Source: Acidimicrobiales bacterium
Lineage (GTDB): Bacteria > Actinomycetota > Acidimicrobiia > Acidimicrobiales > SZUA-35
Reading direction: 5' to 3'
Length of the DNA stretch: 60,875 nt
Assembly (NCBI GenBank): GCA_013003535.1
Contig: JABDIY010000064.1
Location: forward strand, 1-60,875
Shown: positions 10,653-19,837 of the stretch, piece after piece
Position numbering within the stretch: position 1 is the stretch's first letter
How the letters are laid out: each line of letters begins with the position of its first letter
Notes under the pieces: generated by a model
Told to the model about the DNA's origin: nothing
The model's input: the letters and a program-made list of their open reading frames with translations, nothing else
Database searches by the model: none
Translations under genes and position numbers: made by a program

Positions 10653-11623
10653 TGCTGGTCTCCCAACCGATAACCGTTGGCGTCGTCGGCGCCGGGGTGA
10701 TCGGAGCCGGCTGGGTGGCGCGTATGGCATTGGCCGGTCATCACGTTCGCTGGTTCGATCCCAACCCCGGCGCCCAGCCGTTCCTGGATCGGATCAGCCA
10801 GAACGCGGTTCACTCCTGGCAGGGAATGGATTGGCCGATGAGCCCCGAATCTCCGGTGCGAGCCGACACGCTCGCCGCGGCGGTAGGCGACGCCGAACTG
10901 ATCATCGAGAGCGTGCCCGAACGCCTGGTCATCAAACAGGCAACGTATGCCCAGATCGAATCCGCCGCTCCGCCGTCAGCCATCATCGCCTCGTCCACTT
11001 CCGGTTTCAAGCCATCGGTGTTAGCTGATGGTCTCATCAACCCCGAGCGGCTCATCGTGGCCCACCCGTTCAATCCCGTCTACCTGATCCCACTGGTGGA
11101 GATAGTCCCAGGCATCCACACCTCCGATGCGGTCCGAGACCGAAGTGTTGAGCTCTACACCGAGGTGGGAATGAAACCGCTGGTGGTTCGGAAGGAGATC
11201 GACGCGTTCATCGCTGACCGGCTCCTCGAGGCCGTTTGGCGGGAAGCGCTCTGGCTTGTGAATGACGGGATCGCCACTACCGAGGAAATCGACGATGCGA
11301 TCCGCTACGGCTTTGGTCTGCGGTGGGCACAGATGGGGCTGTTCGAGACGTATCGGATAGCCGGGGGTGATGGGGGTATGGGCGCATTCATCGCCCAGTT
11401 CGGCGAGACACTCGCTTGGCCCTGGACGAAATTGATGGACACCCCCGAGCTCACGGATCAACTCATCGACACGATCGCAGCTCAGTCCGACGCCCAATCC
11501 GGTCATCTCTCGATCGCCGAGCTGGAACGCCACCGGGATGACAACGTTGTGGCCATTCTGAACGCTCTTGCCACCACTCGGTGGGGGGCCGGCGAGGTGG
11601 TCCGCCGAAACCGAGTCTCTTAG
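10652..11623 (+). CDS. lcdH: L-carnitine dehydrogenase (3-hydroxyacyl-CoA dehydrogenase fold)
   Basis: A 323-residue NAD-dependent dehydrogenase. The Rossmann motif GAGVIGAGWVARMALAGH starts at about residue 11 and ends in an Asp (WFDPN) that selects NAD. The block HPFNPVYLIPLVEIVPG near residue 130 is characteristic of L-carnitine dehydrogenases and distinguishes them from fatty 3-hydroxyacyl-CoA dehydrogenases. The product, 3-dehydrocarnitine, is the expected substrate of the BKACE gene just upstream. Some homologues carry a fused thioesterase domain; this one ends without it. It is the last gene of the three-gene carnitine unit. Confidence 0.86.
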   Translation: MLVSQPITVGVVGAGVIGAGWVARMALAGHHVRWFDPNPGAQPFLDRISQNAVHSWQGMDWPMSPESPVRADTLAAAVGDAELIIESVPERLVIKQATYAQIESAAPPSAIIASSTSGFKPSVLADGLINPERLIVAHPFNPVYLIPLVEIVPGIHTSDAVRDRSVELYTEVGMKPLVVRKEIDAFIADRLLEAVWREALWLVNDGIATTEEIDDAIRYGFGLRWAQMGLFETYRIAGGDGGMGAFIAQFGETLAWPWTKLMDTPELTDQLIDTIAAQSDAQSGHLSIAELERHRDDNVVAILNALATTRWGAGEVVRRNRVS

Positions 11624-11643
11624 GCCGCCCTAGCCTGAGTGAT

Positions 11644-13272
11644 ATGGACGGCTACGTTGCCACGGATCGGGTGCTGACCGCCACCGCATCCGGACCCCCG
11701 AACTCCCGGCGTGTTGGTGATGACCAAAACCTCGTGTCCCGCGTGTGGATCGCTGCGATCGGCGGAGTCTTTTCGTTGCCGCCGTTGTTCGTTCTCTTCC
11801 GGGCTGCGCTCCTGGGTGGAGAATCACTGGACGAAGTCACCGGGGCATTGGGTCCCTTGTGGCGAACCATCCAGCTGGGTGCTCTGGTGGCGATCACCAC
11901 AGCAGTGCTTGGTTCGGTGATGGCGTGGCTGGTGGTTCGAACAGATCTTCCCGGCCGACGAATCTGGCATACCCTCTTGTCACTTCCGATCGTGCTTCCG
12001 TCGTTCATCGGTGCCGCCGCCTATGCTGCCGCCCTCGCCCCCAACGGGGTTCTGTATGGGCCCCTGGACCTGGTGGGGCTGGCCCCTCAGGGTCGGCTGG
12101 CCGGGATGGGTGCCGCCTGGTTCGTCTTGACCGTCTTCACGTTTCCCTACGTGTTCCTCCCGGTAGCAGCCCGACTTTCGGTTCTGCCAGCGTCTCTGGA
12201 GGAAAGCGCCCGCATGCTGGGTCGCAACGGACCCCAAGCCTTTCGGGAGGCGGTCCTGCCACAATTGCGGCCAGCTATTCGCTCCGGTGCACTCATCGTG
12301 TTCCTGTACACGATCAGCGACTACGGCGCGGTTCAGCTTCTCCGGTTCGACACGCTCACCAGAAAGATCTTCTCCGCTCGCCTGGCCGATCGAGCCGCCT
12401 TCTATGTGCTGGCCACGATGCTGGTCATCCTCACGTTCGTTGCGGTTGCCGCTCAGCGCCGACGGGTTCCCGGCACCATGGAGACGCCCGAAAACCCTGG
12501 CGTTGCCCAACCTCCAATCAAGTTGAGTGGCTGGAGGCGCATCGCAGCACTCGCGGTCGTGGCGGCAACGTTGACCGCAGCCTTGCTCGCTCCTGTCGCC
12601 AGCCTGGTGGTGTGGGCATGGCGCGGTGTGGCCGATGGCCGGGTGGATTACGCAGAATTGATTGGTCCTCTGGTCAATACTGCAACAATCGGCCTGATCA
12701 CCGCCGCCGTGGTGGTCACGGTGCTCGTTCCCCTCGCGTTGTCCACCGTTCGTCGCTCCGATGGACTAGCCGGCGCCGCGTCGATCGCCGTCACCGCTGG
12801 TTACGCCGCCCCCGGCGTAGTGATTGCGTTGGCGTTGTCTTTCTGGGTACGTTCTGTCCCGGGCTTTTTCTGGCTGTACCTGAGCTTTCCGCTTCTATTG
12901 GCAGGGTATGCGATCCAGTTTGGAGCCTTGGCGCTGGGTTCGGCCGAGGACGCGGTCCGGGCGGTACCCCGTTCGGTCCGGGAGTCCGCTCGACTGCTGG
13001 AGCCCGATCGAAACCGTCGAATCGCCCTGATCCACTTTCCTCTCATGCGGCCAGGGCTGGTTTCGGGCGGGGGTCTGGTGCTGTTGTCGGTGGTGAAGGA
13101 ACTCCCGATCACCCTGCTCTTGGCACCGCTGGGTTTCAACACCATGGCTACTCGCATCTGGGCCAAGTTCGAAGAAGGGTACGCCGCGGACGCCGGCGTC
13201 TTCGCACTGGTCCTCCTGTTGGTCAGTGGCGTCCTCACGTGGCTGCTGGTCCTGCGCGCCATGGACAGCTGA
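11644..13272 (+). CDS. Iron(III)-type ABC transporter permease (two fused permease domains)
   Basis: A 542-residue inner-membrane permease with about twelve membrane segments arranged as two BPD-transp-1 halves, as in FbpB/SfuB iron permeases and ThiP. Each half has an EAA-type loop for ATPase docking: LEESARMLGRNGPQAFREAVLPQLRP (near residue 180) and VRESARLLEPDRNRRIALIHFPLMRP (near 440). The ATG at 11644 is preferred to an earlier start that overlaps lcdH. The matching ATPase gene lies just beyond a divergent DtxR regulator, so iron (or manganese) import is the likely job; no substrate-binding protein gene is present in the window. Thiamine or another substrate cannot be excluded. Confidence 0.85.
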   Translation: MDGYVATDRVLTATASGPPNSRRVGDDQNLVSRVWIAAIGGVFSLPPLFVLFRAALLGGESLDEVTGALGPLWRTIQLGALVAITTAVLGSVMAWLVVRTDLPGRRIWHTLLSLPIVLPSFIGAAAYAAALAPNGVLYGPLDLVGLAPQGRLAGMGAAWFVLTVFTFPYVFLPVAARLSVLPASLEESARMLGRNGPQAFREAVLPQLRPAIRSGALIVFLYTISDYGAVQLLRFDTLTRKIFSARLADRAAFYVLATMLVILTFVAVAAQRRRVPGTMETPENPGVAQPPIKLSGWRRIAALAVVAATLTAALLAPVASLVVWAWRGVADGRVDYAELIGPLVNTATIGLITAAVVVTVLVPLALSTVRRSDGLAGAASIAVTAGYAAPGVVIALALSFWVRSVPGFFWLYLSFPLLLAGYAIQFGALALGSAEDAVRAVPRSVRESARLLEPDRNRRIALIHFPLMRPGLVSGGGLVLLSVVKELPITLLLAPLGFNTMATRIWAKFEEGYAADAGVFALVLLLVSGVLTWLLVLRAMDS

Positions 13273-13314
13273 CCACCGCTGCCACACACCAGTTGTTTGG
13301 AGAATGCGTCTGGT

Positions 13315-13986
13315 TTAGCCGTTGACCAGAATGCGCTCAGAAGCGAACTTGCCAAGGCCGATCACGGACTCGCCGAGCTCCACAGTTGTGGTTCCGACAG
13401 GCGAGATCGCCAACACCGTGCCCACCACGCCTGGTAGGAGGTTGGACTCTTCGAGGTACTCCAGCATCCCGGTTCGGAATTCCAACTCTTCGGGAATCCG
13501 GGCAACAGCGAACTCTGAACCCACCGGAACTTCGGAGAGTGGCACCATCTGCAACTCGACGTAGTCGCTCCCGGGAATGGGATTGCCATGCGGACAGGTG
13601 GTGGGGTTTTCCATGAGATCCAGCATCGCCGTCTCCACCTGCGGACTGATGACGTGTTCCCACTTGCCAGCCTCATGGTGGGCGCTGGCCCAGGACAGGC
13701 CAAGGACATCGGTAAGGAACCGTTCGGCCACCCGGTGCCGGCGCACCATGGTGGTGGCGAGTGAACGACCGGAAGCGGTGAGCTTGATCTCGGTTCCATC
13801 GAGATCGACCAGGCCTTCGTCTTCCATGCGGCGCACCATCTCAGACACCGCTGGTCGGGACACTTCGATGCGTTCGGCGATCCGGGCCTGAATGACCTTC
13901 ACGCCATCTTCGGCCAGTTCGAAGATCGTTTCGCAGTACTCCTCGAAAGCCGGATGGTGCTCGGGTGAGGTGTAAGCAACCATGGC
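13315..13986 (-). CDS. DtxR/IdeR-family metal-dependent transcriptional regulator
   Basis: A 223-residue repressor with an N-terminal winged helix (EYCETIFELAEDG...RIEVSRPAVSEMVRRMEDEGLV), a metal-binding dimerisation domain (HHEAGKWEHVISPQVE and the CPHGNPIPG loop) and a C-terminal SH3/FeoA-like domain. Such proteins bind Fe(II) or Mn(II) and shut off uptake genes when metal is plentiful. It is convergent with the permease gene and divergent from the ATPase gene, with a DtxR-like operator in between. The ATG at 13986 is chosen over 14004 because the family N-terminus starts there. The Cys/His-containing loop suggests an iron-sensing rather than a manganese-only type, but this is inference. 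Confidence 0.9.
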   Translation of the reverse strand, partial: AMVAYTSPEHHPAFEEYCETIFELAEDGVKVIQARIAERIEVSRPAVSEMVRRMEDEGLVDLDGTEIKLTASGRSLATTMVRRHRVAERFLTDVLGLSWASAHHEAGKWEHVISPQVETAMLDLMENPTTCPHGNPIPGSDYVELQMVPLSEVPVGSEFAVARIPEELEFRTGMLEYLEESNLLPGVVGTVLAISPVGTTTVELGESVIGLGKFASERILVNG

Positions 13987-14034
13987 TCCACCATACAGCG
14001 GCACCGCATCGGGGGTTGGTTCGCAGAAGTCGAA

Positions 14035-14054
14035 ATGTTCAGGTACCTTTACAT
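14035..14054. promoter_or_regulatory. Candidate DtxR-family operator and leaderless promoter
   Basis: The 20-base inverted repeat ATGTTCAGGTACCTTTACAT has 8 of 10 symmetric pairs and a perfect AGGTACCT core, similar in layout to DtxR/IdeR boxes. It sits between the divergent DtxR and ATPase genes and ends only three bases before the ATPase ATG at 14058. A TACCTT -10-like hexamer inside it would place transcription at or next to that ATG, so the ATPase message may be leaderless and repressed by operator occupancy. Confidence 0.6.
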
Positions 14055-14057
14055 CTC

Positions 14058-15161
14058 ATGGTTGGTGACGTGATGATCGGGAGAGCTCGGGCCTCGCTGG
14101 GTCTCAGCGGCGCCCCAGTGAAGGTTTCTCAGATCACCGTTGCCTACCAGCCCGGTGTCCCCACTCTGCAAGATCTCAGTCTTTCGGTGGCCGCTGGTGA
14201 GAGCGTGGCGTTGCTCGGTCCTTCGGGATGCGGGAAGACCACGTTGTTGCGGGCCATCGCCGGATTGGAACGGCCGGCCGGCGGTGAGATCTTGATCGGT
14301 GACACTCCCGTCTATCGCCACGGTGCCGCAGCCTCGAAAAAGTGGGTGGGCCCGGAATCCCGCAACGTTGGGATGGTCTTCCAGGATGGCGGCCTCTTTC
14401 CGCACCTCACGGTGGCGCAGAACATCTCATTTGGTGTAGTCGGCAGATTTCGACGCCGCAACAGCGTGGACCACGAGGTCGTGAACGAGCTCCTCCGTCT
14501 GGTTGATCTGGAGGGGTATGGTCACCGGCTGCCAGGAACGCTGAGCGGTGGTCAGCAGCAACGGGTGGCCCTGGCCCGGGCGCTCGCACCGCGACCCCAG
14601 GTACTACTGCTCGACGAACCGTTCAGCGCCCTCGACACCACCCTCCGGGCGCAGGTGCGCAGCGAGGTTGCCCACATTCTGCGCGAGATCGGCGTGACCG
14701 TCATCTTTGTCACCCACGACCAGGATGAAGCCTTCGTCCTAGGCGATCGCGTTGCCGTGATGGAACACGGCCGGATCACCCAGATCGGAACACCGGACCA
14801 GCTCTATCGTTCCCCCCGCAATCTGGCCGTGGGCGCCTTTGTGGGAGAAGCCAACATTCTGGGGGCCCGGATCGTTGACGGACTGGCTGAAACCGTGCTC
14901 GGCCCCATCCCGATCCTGGCGCCGATCGATGGTGATCGGGCCGACATTCTCGTTCGTCCTGAAGCTCTTCACATGCACGCCGGTGAGGGAGCGGTCATCG
15001 AGTACGTGGAGTACTACGGGCATGACACTCGGTATGACCTCCGTCTGCCAGACGGCACCATCGTGATCGTCCGAGATGCTCATGATGTGCCGCGATCGGT
15101 AGGAGAAACGGTCGGTGTGAAGTTTGTGGGTTCACCAGTCATGGCCTGGCCGGCCGACTAG
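14058..15161 (+). CDS. Iron(III)-type ABC transporter ATP-binding protein
   Basis: A 367-residue ATPase that should power the two-domain permease encoded at 11644. The Walker A (GPSGCGKTT, about residue 59), Q-loop (FQDGGLFPH), ABC signature (LSGGQQQRVALARAL), Walker B (VLLLDEPFSALD) and switch His (FVTHDQDEAF) are all intact. The C-terminal TOBE-like domain (from about residue 260) is typical of FbpC/PotA-type importers. The ATG at 14058 is chosen because it follows the operator/promoter directly; the longer frame would run through the operator. Permease and ATPase are split by the divergent regulator gene, so they are separate transcripts. Confidence 0.9.
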   Translation: MVGDVMIGRARASLGLSGAPVKVSQITVAYQPGVPTLQDLSLSVAAGESVALLGPSGCGKTTLLRAIAGLERPAGGEILIGDTPVYRHGAAASKKWVGPESRNVGMVFQDGGLFPHLTVAQNISFGVVGRFRRRNSVDHEVVNELLRLVDLEGYGHRLPGTLSGGQQQRVALARALAPRPQVLLLDEPFSALDTTLRAQVRSEVAHILREIGVTVIFVTHDQDEAFVLGDRVAVMEHGRITQIGTPDQLYRSPRNLAVGAFVGEANILGARIVDGLAETVLGPIPILAPIDGDRADILVRPEALHMHAGEGAVIEYVEYYGHDTRYDLRLPDGTIVIVRDAHDVPRSVGETVGVKFVGSPVMAWPAD

Positions 15162-15178
15162 AGCACATCGAATCGGTG

Positions 15179-16138
15179 TTACTTCTCGGCCTTCACCAAC
15201 TCGGCCGCTTCCAAAACGTCAGAGCGCTCGATCGTGACAACGCTGGCTCGGTCGAGGGACCCCACCGACCCCAATTGTGAGAGTCGGACCGCCTGTTGGG
15301 CCATCGATTGTTCGAACAGGTTGCGGGCATACCGGGCGTTGCCGAAATGGTCGGTGCGGTGGACCTGGAGAAATAGAGCCCGAAGCGTGTCGGCGGTTCC
15401 CTCGCCCAGTCGGTAGTCGGCTTCGCGGGCCATGGTACGCGTGATCTCCACGAGCTCTTCGGTGGTGTAGTCCGGGAACGAGATCTCGCGGGAGAACCGG
15501 GACCGTAGACCGGGATTGGATTCCAGGAACGACCGCATCAACTTCGGATACCCGGCCACGATGATCACCAGTCGGCCCCGATAATCCTCCATTCGTTTCA
15601 GGAGGATCTCGATCGCCTCGGGTCCGAAGTCGTTACCCACCGCCAGACCCTTTGGCGACAGCGAGTAGGCCTCGTCGATGAAGAGGACGCCGTCGAGTGC
15701 TCGTTTGATCGCCCGGTTGGTTTTGAAGGCGGTGTGGCCGACATATTGACCGACCAGCGCAGCTCGGTCCACCTCGATCAGGTGTCCTCGATCCAACAGG
15801 CCAACTGAGCCGTACATCTCGGCCAGCAATCTGGCCACGGTGGTCTTACCGGTACCGGGATTGCCCAGGAAGACCAGATGTTGGCTGGTGGTCACATCGG
15901 CCAGACCATGTTCCTTCCGGCGAGCTTTGACCTCGAGTAATGCGACCTGCGCTTTCAGCTGTTCCTTCACCGAGTCCAAACCAACCAGCGCATCGAGATC
16001 GGCTTGGATTGCATCGATGCTGCGCGGCTTGATTCGCGTGAGTTCTGGTTCGGTACGCCGAATGCGACGCTCAGCGGACTGGCGCGCCTTCTTCGCAGCC
16101 TGTTGCGCTCGCTGCTTGATCTTGTCTCGGCGGTCCAT
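15179..16138 (-). CDS. CbxX/CfqX-type AAA+ ATPase
   Basis: A 319-residue AAA+ protein. The N-terminal stretch (residues 1-40) is highly basic and rich in Arg/Lys/Gln. The ATPase core follows: [16 protein letters not shown], Walker [17 protein letters not shown] (near 92), Walker [12 protein letters not shown] (near 150), and the sensor/arginine-finger region [20 protein letters not shown]. This is the CbbX/CfqX and EccA-like branch; CbbX remodels Rubisco and EccA works in type VII secretion, but neither partner is encoded here, so the client is unknown. It is convergent with the ABC ATPase gene. Confidence 0.85.
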   Translation of the reverse strand: MDRRDKIKQRAQQAAKKARQSAERRIRRTEPELTRIKPRSIDAIQADLDALVGLDSVKEQLKAQVALLEVKARRKEHGLADVTTSQHLVFLGNPGTGKTTVARLLAEMYGSVGLLDRGHLIEVDRAALVGQYVGHTAFKTNRAIKRALDGVLFIDEAYSLSPKGLAVGNDFGPEAIEILLKRMEDYRGRLVIIVAGYPKLMRSFLESNPGLRSRFSREISFPDYTTEELVEITRTMAREADYRLGEGTADTLRALFLQVHRTDHFGNARYARNLFEQSMAQQAVRLSQLGSVGSLDRASVVTIERSDVLEAAELVKAEK

Positions 16139-16204
16139 GCAGTGTCAACGGTACCCGTACTCGGTCTGAGCCGGGGCAGGGTCGGGGCCCACAGTCATTC
16201 TTGG

Positions 16205-17011
16205 TTAGAGAAGGGTTTGTTCAAGAAGGTCGTCGATGTCGACGCCGTAGGACAGATTGGGGGAAACCCGGCGGTCGATGTTGAGGACCGATCCGAGGAG
16301 GGCCCCCAGATCGGAATAGGCGGCGTGTTCGGCGGCGATCACATCGGCGAAGACCCGCACGCCGGTTTGGATTGGCGTGATATCCAGGGTGGTCAGAAGT
16401 GCCAGGAGTTTGGTGTGGGCTTCGGCCATCTTCTGGGGTGAGTCGGCGATGGTGTTCACGATGATCGACGGGTGCGGGGGTACCAGCAGCGCGGCGGTGT
16501 GCAGGATCCGACCGTCGGCCAGTTGGGTCATGAGCGTCAGAGAGCCCGTGGCGTGACTCACCGCCGCCAAAACAACACCGGAACGAGAATGAAACAGATC
16601 AAACACGGGTGAGGGGTCCGCCATGGGATCATGGACCGTGATGGTCCGGGCCAGCTTCCAGCCATCCAGCACCTCCAGCACGTCGGCGGGATGGTCGACC
16701 TCAGTGGCGAATACAGGTCCCTCCGTGCCCGCATCGCTCGGATGCATTGGCCGAAACTGAAACGGCGAATAGATGTAAGCGGACAGGTAGTGGTAGCTGA
16801 GCGGGTTGGTAGTGGTAGCCACCGCCAGACGCGTGAGGGCGATGACCTGCCCCAACACCACCGCCCACGGCAGAGCGGTCACCGGTTCCATAGCGGTGTG
16901 AATCGTGAGGTAGGTGAATGAGATCAGCGTCCCGATTACGGCGGTAACGATGCAGCTCGCCAGCAGAGCATCGCTGAGATATTGGCGGATCCACCGCAGA
17001 CTCCTACTCAC
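16205..17011 (-). CDS. Hypothetical membrane-anchored protein
   Basis: I do not recognise this 268-residue protein. From the chosen GTG at 17011 it begins with a basic patch and two strongly hydrophobic segments (about residues 12-36 and 47-70), then a soluble domain of about 180 residues rich in Val, Ala and His, probably cytoplasmic. A longer reading frame reaches 17218, but its first 69 residues are read through the repeat cluster at 17061-17136 and look non-coding. It is divergent from the glc operon. No catalytic motif was seen. Confidence 0.6.
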   Translation of the reverse strand: MSRSLRWIRQYLSDALLASCIVTAVIGTLISFTYLTIHTAMEPVTALPWAVVLGQVIALTRLAVATTTNPLSYHYLSAYIYSPFQFRPMHPSDAGTEGPVFATEVDHPADVLEVLDGWKLARTITVHDPMADPSPVFDLFHSRSGVVLAAVSHATGSLTLMTQLADGRILHTAALLVPPHPSIIVNTIADSPQKMAEAHTKLLALLTTLDITPIQTGVRVFADVIAAEHAAYSDLGALLGSVLNIDRRVSPNLSYGVDIDDLLEQTLL

Positions 17012-17060
17012 CCGCTTTACTTCGACACCAAACCCCACCCACCTAACCCCAACCCCCCCG

Positions 17061-17136
17061 AAATTCCTGTTGATAGCCACAATGCTTGTGGCTCTCAACA
17101 GGGATTTGGACCACTTGTGGCTACTAGCAGGGATTT
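17061..17136. repeat. Triple 22-base repeat: near-perfect hairpin plus one further direct copy
   Basis: Three copies of one element lie upstream of malate synthase G. Copies 1 (17061-17082, minus) and 2 (17086-17107, plus) face each other around a 3-base loop and match at 20 of 22 positions, forming a long hairpin. Copy 3 (17115-17136, plus) repeats copy 2 at 18 of 22 positions, 29 bases further on. The shared core reads TTGTGGCT...CAGGGATTT. It could be a regulator-binding array for the glc operon or a small palindromic repeat family; both ideas are inference. Confidence 0.75.
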
Positions 17137-17216
17137 CGCAGATCCTCTTGGCTCCGCTGACCCGGATCGATCTACCCGGTTTGGCGCAAAATGCTGGGTG
17201 GGCGATGATGTGAGTC

Positions 17217-19415
17217 ATGGCTGAGACCTATGTCACCGTTGGGGGGCTGCAGTACGGCGAGGCGTTGCACCGCTTCATCGTGGACGAAGCATTGCCGGGG
17301 TCCGGAATGGATGAGGCGGAGTTCTTCGCCGGCATGGATGCCTTGATCAAGCGTTTTGCAGGGGAGAACGCCAAGCTTTTGGCCGAGCGGGATCGGTTGC
17401 AGTCGGCGATCGACAGCTGGCACCGTGAGCGCTCCGGGCAAGCCCATGACGCTGAAACCTACAGAGCGTTCCTCGAAGAAATCGGTTATCTGCTGCCTCC
17501 GGCCGAGGATGTGCTGGTGGCTACCACCGGTGTGGACCCCGAGATCGCACTGGCGGCTGGGCCCCAGTTGGTGGTGCCGGTGATGAATGCCCGTTATGCG
17601 ATCAACGCCGCCAATGCCCGGTGGGGCTCGTTGTATGACGCACTGTATGGCACCGATGCCATGGGCGACCTCCCCACGCCGGGCCCCTACGACGCTGCTC
17701 GTGGGGATCGAGTGATCGCCTTTGCCAAGGCTTTTCTGGATGACGTTGTCCCGCTGTCAGATGGCTCCCATGCCAACACGGTTCGCTATCACATCGAAGA
17801 CGCTGAGCTAGTGGCCGAACTGAGCGACGGGCGGTCTTCGGGACTGGACGACTCCACCGCGTTCGAGGGCTACCGAGGCGCGGCGAACGAACCGACGACC
17901 GTCCTGCTTCGTCATCACGGTCTGGGTATCCAGCTGCTGATCGACCGCAACCACACCGTGGGGGCCACTGATAGGGCCGGGGTTGCCGACGTGACCCTGG
18001 AGTCCGCCCTCACCAGCATCATGGATTGTGAGGATTCGGTGGCGGCGGTGGATGCCGAAGACAAAGCACTCGCCTACAGGAACTGGCTCGGCCTCCTTCG
18101 GGGTGATCTCGAAGAAATCGTCACCAAGGGCGACCGAACCTTCACCCGGACGATGGCCCCGGACGAAACCTTCACCGGACCGGACGGCTCTTCCACCGTC
18201 ACTGTTCCGGGCCGAGCCTTGATGCTGGTCCGCAACGTCGGCCATCTCATGACCACACCGGCGGTGCTGACTACGCACGGATCGCAGATCCCCGAGGGCC
18301 TGCTCGATTCGATGATGACCACCCTCTGTGCCCTGCACGATCTGCGCTCTGTGGGAGGAAATCGCAACTCTCGCACCGGCAGCTTCTACGTGGTGAAACC
18401 GAAGATGCACGGCCCAGCAGAGGTGGCGTTCACCGATCGAGTCTTCACATTCGTGGAGGAGACACTCCGGCTCGAGCCCAACACCGTGAAGCTGGGAATC
18501 ATGGATGAGGAGCGACGGACCACGCTCAACCTCGCCGCTTGCATCGAAGCCGCAAAGAACAGGGTCGCCTTCATCAACACCGGCTTCCTCGACCGCACCG
18601 GCGACGAGATTCATACCTCGATGGAGGCCGGACCCATGGTGCGCAAGGCGGACATGAAGGCCCAGCGCTGGATCCATGCCTATGAAGACTGGAACGTCGA
18701 CGTCGGCCTGGCGTGTGGACTCCGCGGACGCGCCCAGATCGGTAAGGGAATGTGGGCCGCGCCTGACCGCATGGCGGCAATGCTGGCCGAGAAGATCGGT
18801 CATCCCCGCGCCGGAGCGAGTTGCGCGTGGGTGCCGTCGCCAACTGCGGCCACACTGCACGCCACCCACTATCACCGGGTGTTGGTAGCTGAGATACAGG
18901 CCGAACTGGAGAAGCAGCTTGCCAACGATGGCCCTCGGGCAACAATCGATGACCTTCTCCGAATTCCCGTCGCTGTCGATCCCCGATGGAGCGAAGCCGA
19001 GATCCAGGCCGAACTGGACAACAACGCCCAGGGGATTCTGGGGTACGTGGTCCGTTGGGTGGACCAGGGGGTTGGCTGCTCAAAGGTGCCCGACATCAAC
19101 GATGTCGGTCTCATGGAGGACCGCGCCACGTGTCGGATCTCCAGCCAGCACATGGCCAACTGGTTGCGTCACGGTGTGGTTGACGCCCGCCGTATCCAAA
19201 GCACCATGGAGACGATGGCTGTGGTGGTGGATGGCCAGAATGCTGGTGATGAATCCTATGAGCCGATGGCTCCCGACTTCACCGGTCCCGCCTTTCGGGC
19301 CGCCTACGATCTGGTGCTCAGCGGAACCGAGCAGCCTTCGGGCTATACCGAACCAATACTTCACGCCCGCCGCCTGCAAAAGAAGGCCAGTGAAAGAGCA
19401 AAGGAAAACGGATGA
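17217..19415 (+). CDS. glcB: Malate synthase G
   Basis: A 732-residue enzyme that condenses glyoxylate with acetyl-CoA to give malate. Length and sequence are those of the G isoform: the inserted domain after residue 130, the [15 protein letters not shown] block (Mg-binding Glu/Asp region), the [20 protein letters not shown] active-site segment (Arg near residue 385) and the C-terminal catalytic region [16 protein letters not shown] with an Asp base. It begins at ATG 17217 and leads a five-gene unit: the next gene starts inside its stop codon. Here it consumes the glyoxylate made by the downstream glycolate oxidase. Regulation may act through the repeat cluster upstream. Confidence 0.96.
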   Translation: MAETYVTVGGLQYGEALHRFIVDEALPGSGMDEAEFFAGMDALIKRFAGENAKLLAERDRLQSAIDSWHRERSGQAHDAETYRAFLEEIGYLLPPAEDVLVATTGVDPEIALAAGPQLVVPVMNARYAINAANARWGSLYDALYGTDAMGDLPTPGPYDAARGDRVIAFAKAFLDDVVPLSDGSHANTVRYHIEDAELVAELSDGRSSGLDDSTAFEGYRGAANEPTTVLLRHHGLGIQLLIDRNHTVGATDRAGVADVTLESALTSIMDCEDSVAAVDAEDKALAYRNWLGLLRGDLEEIVTKGDRTFTRTMAPDETFTGPDGSSTVTVPGRALMLVRNVGHLMTTPAVLTTHGSQIPEGLLDSMMTTLCALHDLRSVGGNRNSRTGSFYVVKPKMHGPAEVAFTDRVFTFVEETLRLEPNTVKLGIMDEERRTTLNLAACIEAAKNRVAFINTGFLDRTGDEIHTSMEAGPMVRKADMKAQRWIHAYEDWNVDVGLACGLRGRAQIGKGMWAAPDRMAAMLAEKIGHPRAGASCAWVPSPTAATLHATHYHRVLVAEIQAELEKQLANDGPRATIDDLLRIPVAVDPRWSEAEIQAELDNNAQGILGYVVRWVDQGVGCSKVPDINDVGLMEDRATCRISSQHMANWLRHGVVDARRIQSTMETMAVVVDGQNAGDESYEPMAPDFTGPAFRAAYDLVLSGTEQPSGYTEPILHARRLQKKASERAKENG

Positions 19416-19837
19416 GCATCACCCTGGATCAGGCTCGAATCATCATCGCCGCCACTCGAGCGTCCGGCGCCGAGCTCAAACTCAAGCCACTTTCGGTGGT
19501 TGTGCTCGACGCCGGTGGTCACGTGACCGCCTTTGAACGAGAAGATGGTTCGTCGAACAAACGTTTCGAGATCGCCCATGGCAAGGCCCACGGGGCGGTG
19601 GCGTTGGGGATGGGGAGCAGGGCCATGATGAACCGGGCTGAAACCCAGCCCTATTTCATCGCCGCCGCCGGAGCGGTAGCTGGACCGCTCGTGCCGGTGC
19701 CCGGTGGAGTGCTGGTGAAGAACTCTGCTGGCGTCACGATCGGGGCGGTTGGCGTAAGCGGTGACACGTCTGACAACGATGAGCTTGCTGCTGTGGCCGG
19801 TGTTGCGGCGGCGGGCCTGGAGGCGGTGACCGGATGA
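19412..19837 (+). CDS. glcG: GlcG/HbpS-like protein (DUF336 family)
   Basis: A 141-residue protein of the GlcG/HbpS family, found in many glycolate and diol utilisation operons and, as HbpS in Streptomyces, able to bind haem. The family pattern is seen in [37 protein letters not shown] and the glycine-rich [24 protein letters not shown]. Its role in glycolate catabolism is unproven; a haem- or cofactor-handling function is a guess from relatives. Both ends overlap neighbours by four bases (ATGA), so it is translationally coupled to glcB and glcD. Confidence 0.85.
   Translation: MSITLDQARIIIAATRASGAELKLKPLSVVVLDAGGHVTAFEREDGSSNKRFEIAHGKAHGAVALGMGSRAMMNRAETQPYFIAAAGAVAGPLVPVPGGVLVKNSAGVTIGAVGVSGDTSDNDELAAVAGVAAAGLEAVTG

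Noticed and set aside
11745-13325. A 526-residue plus-strand frame inside the ABC permease gene
   Set aside because: Out-of-frame, rich in Arg/Gly/Ser with no membrane pattern; the other frame encodes a complete permease.
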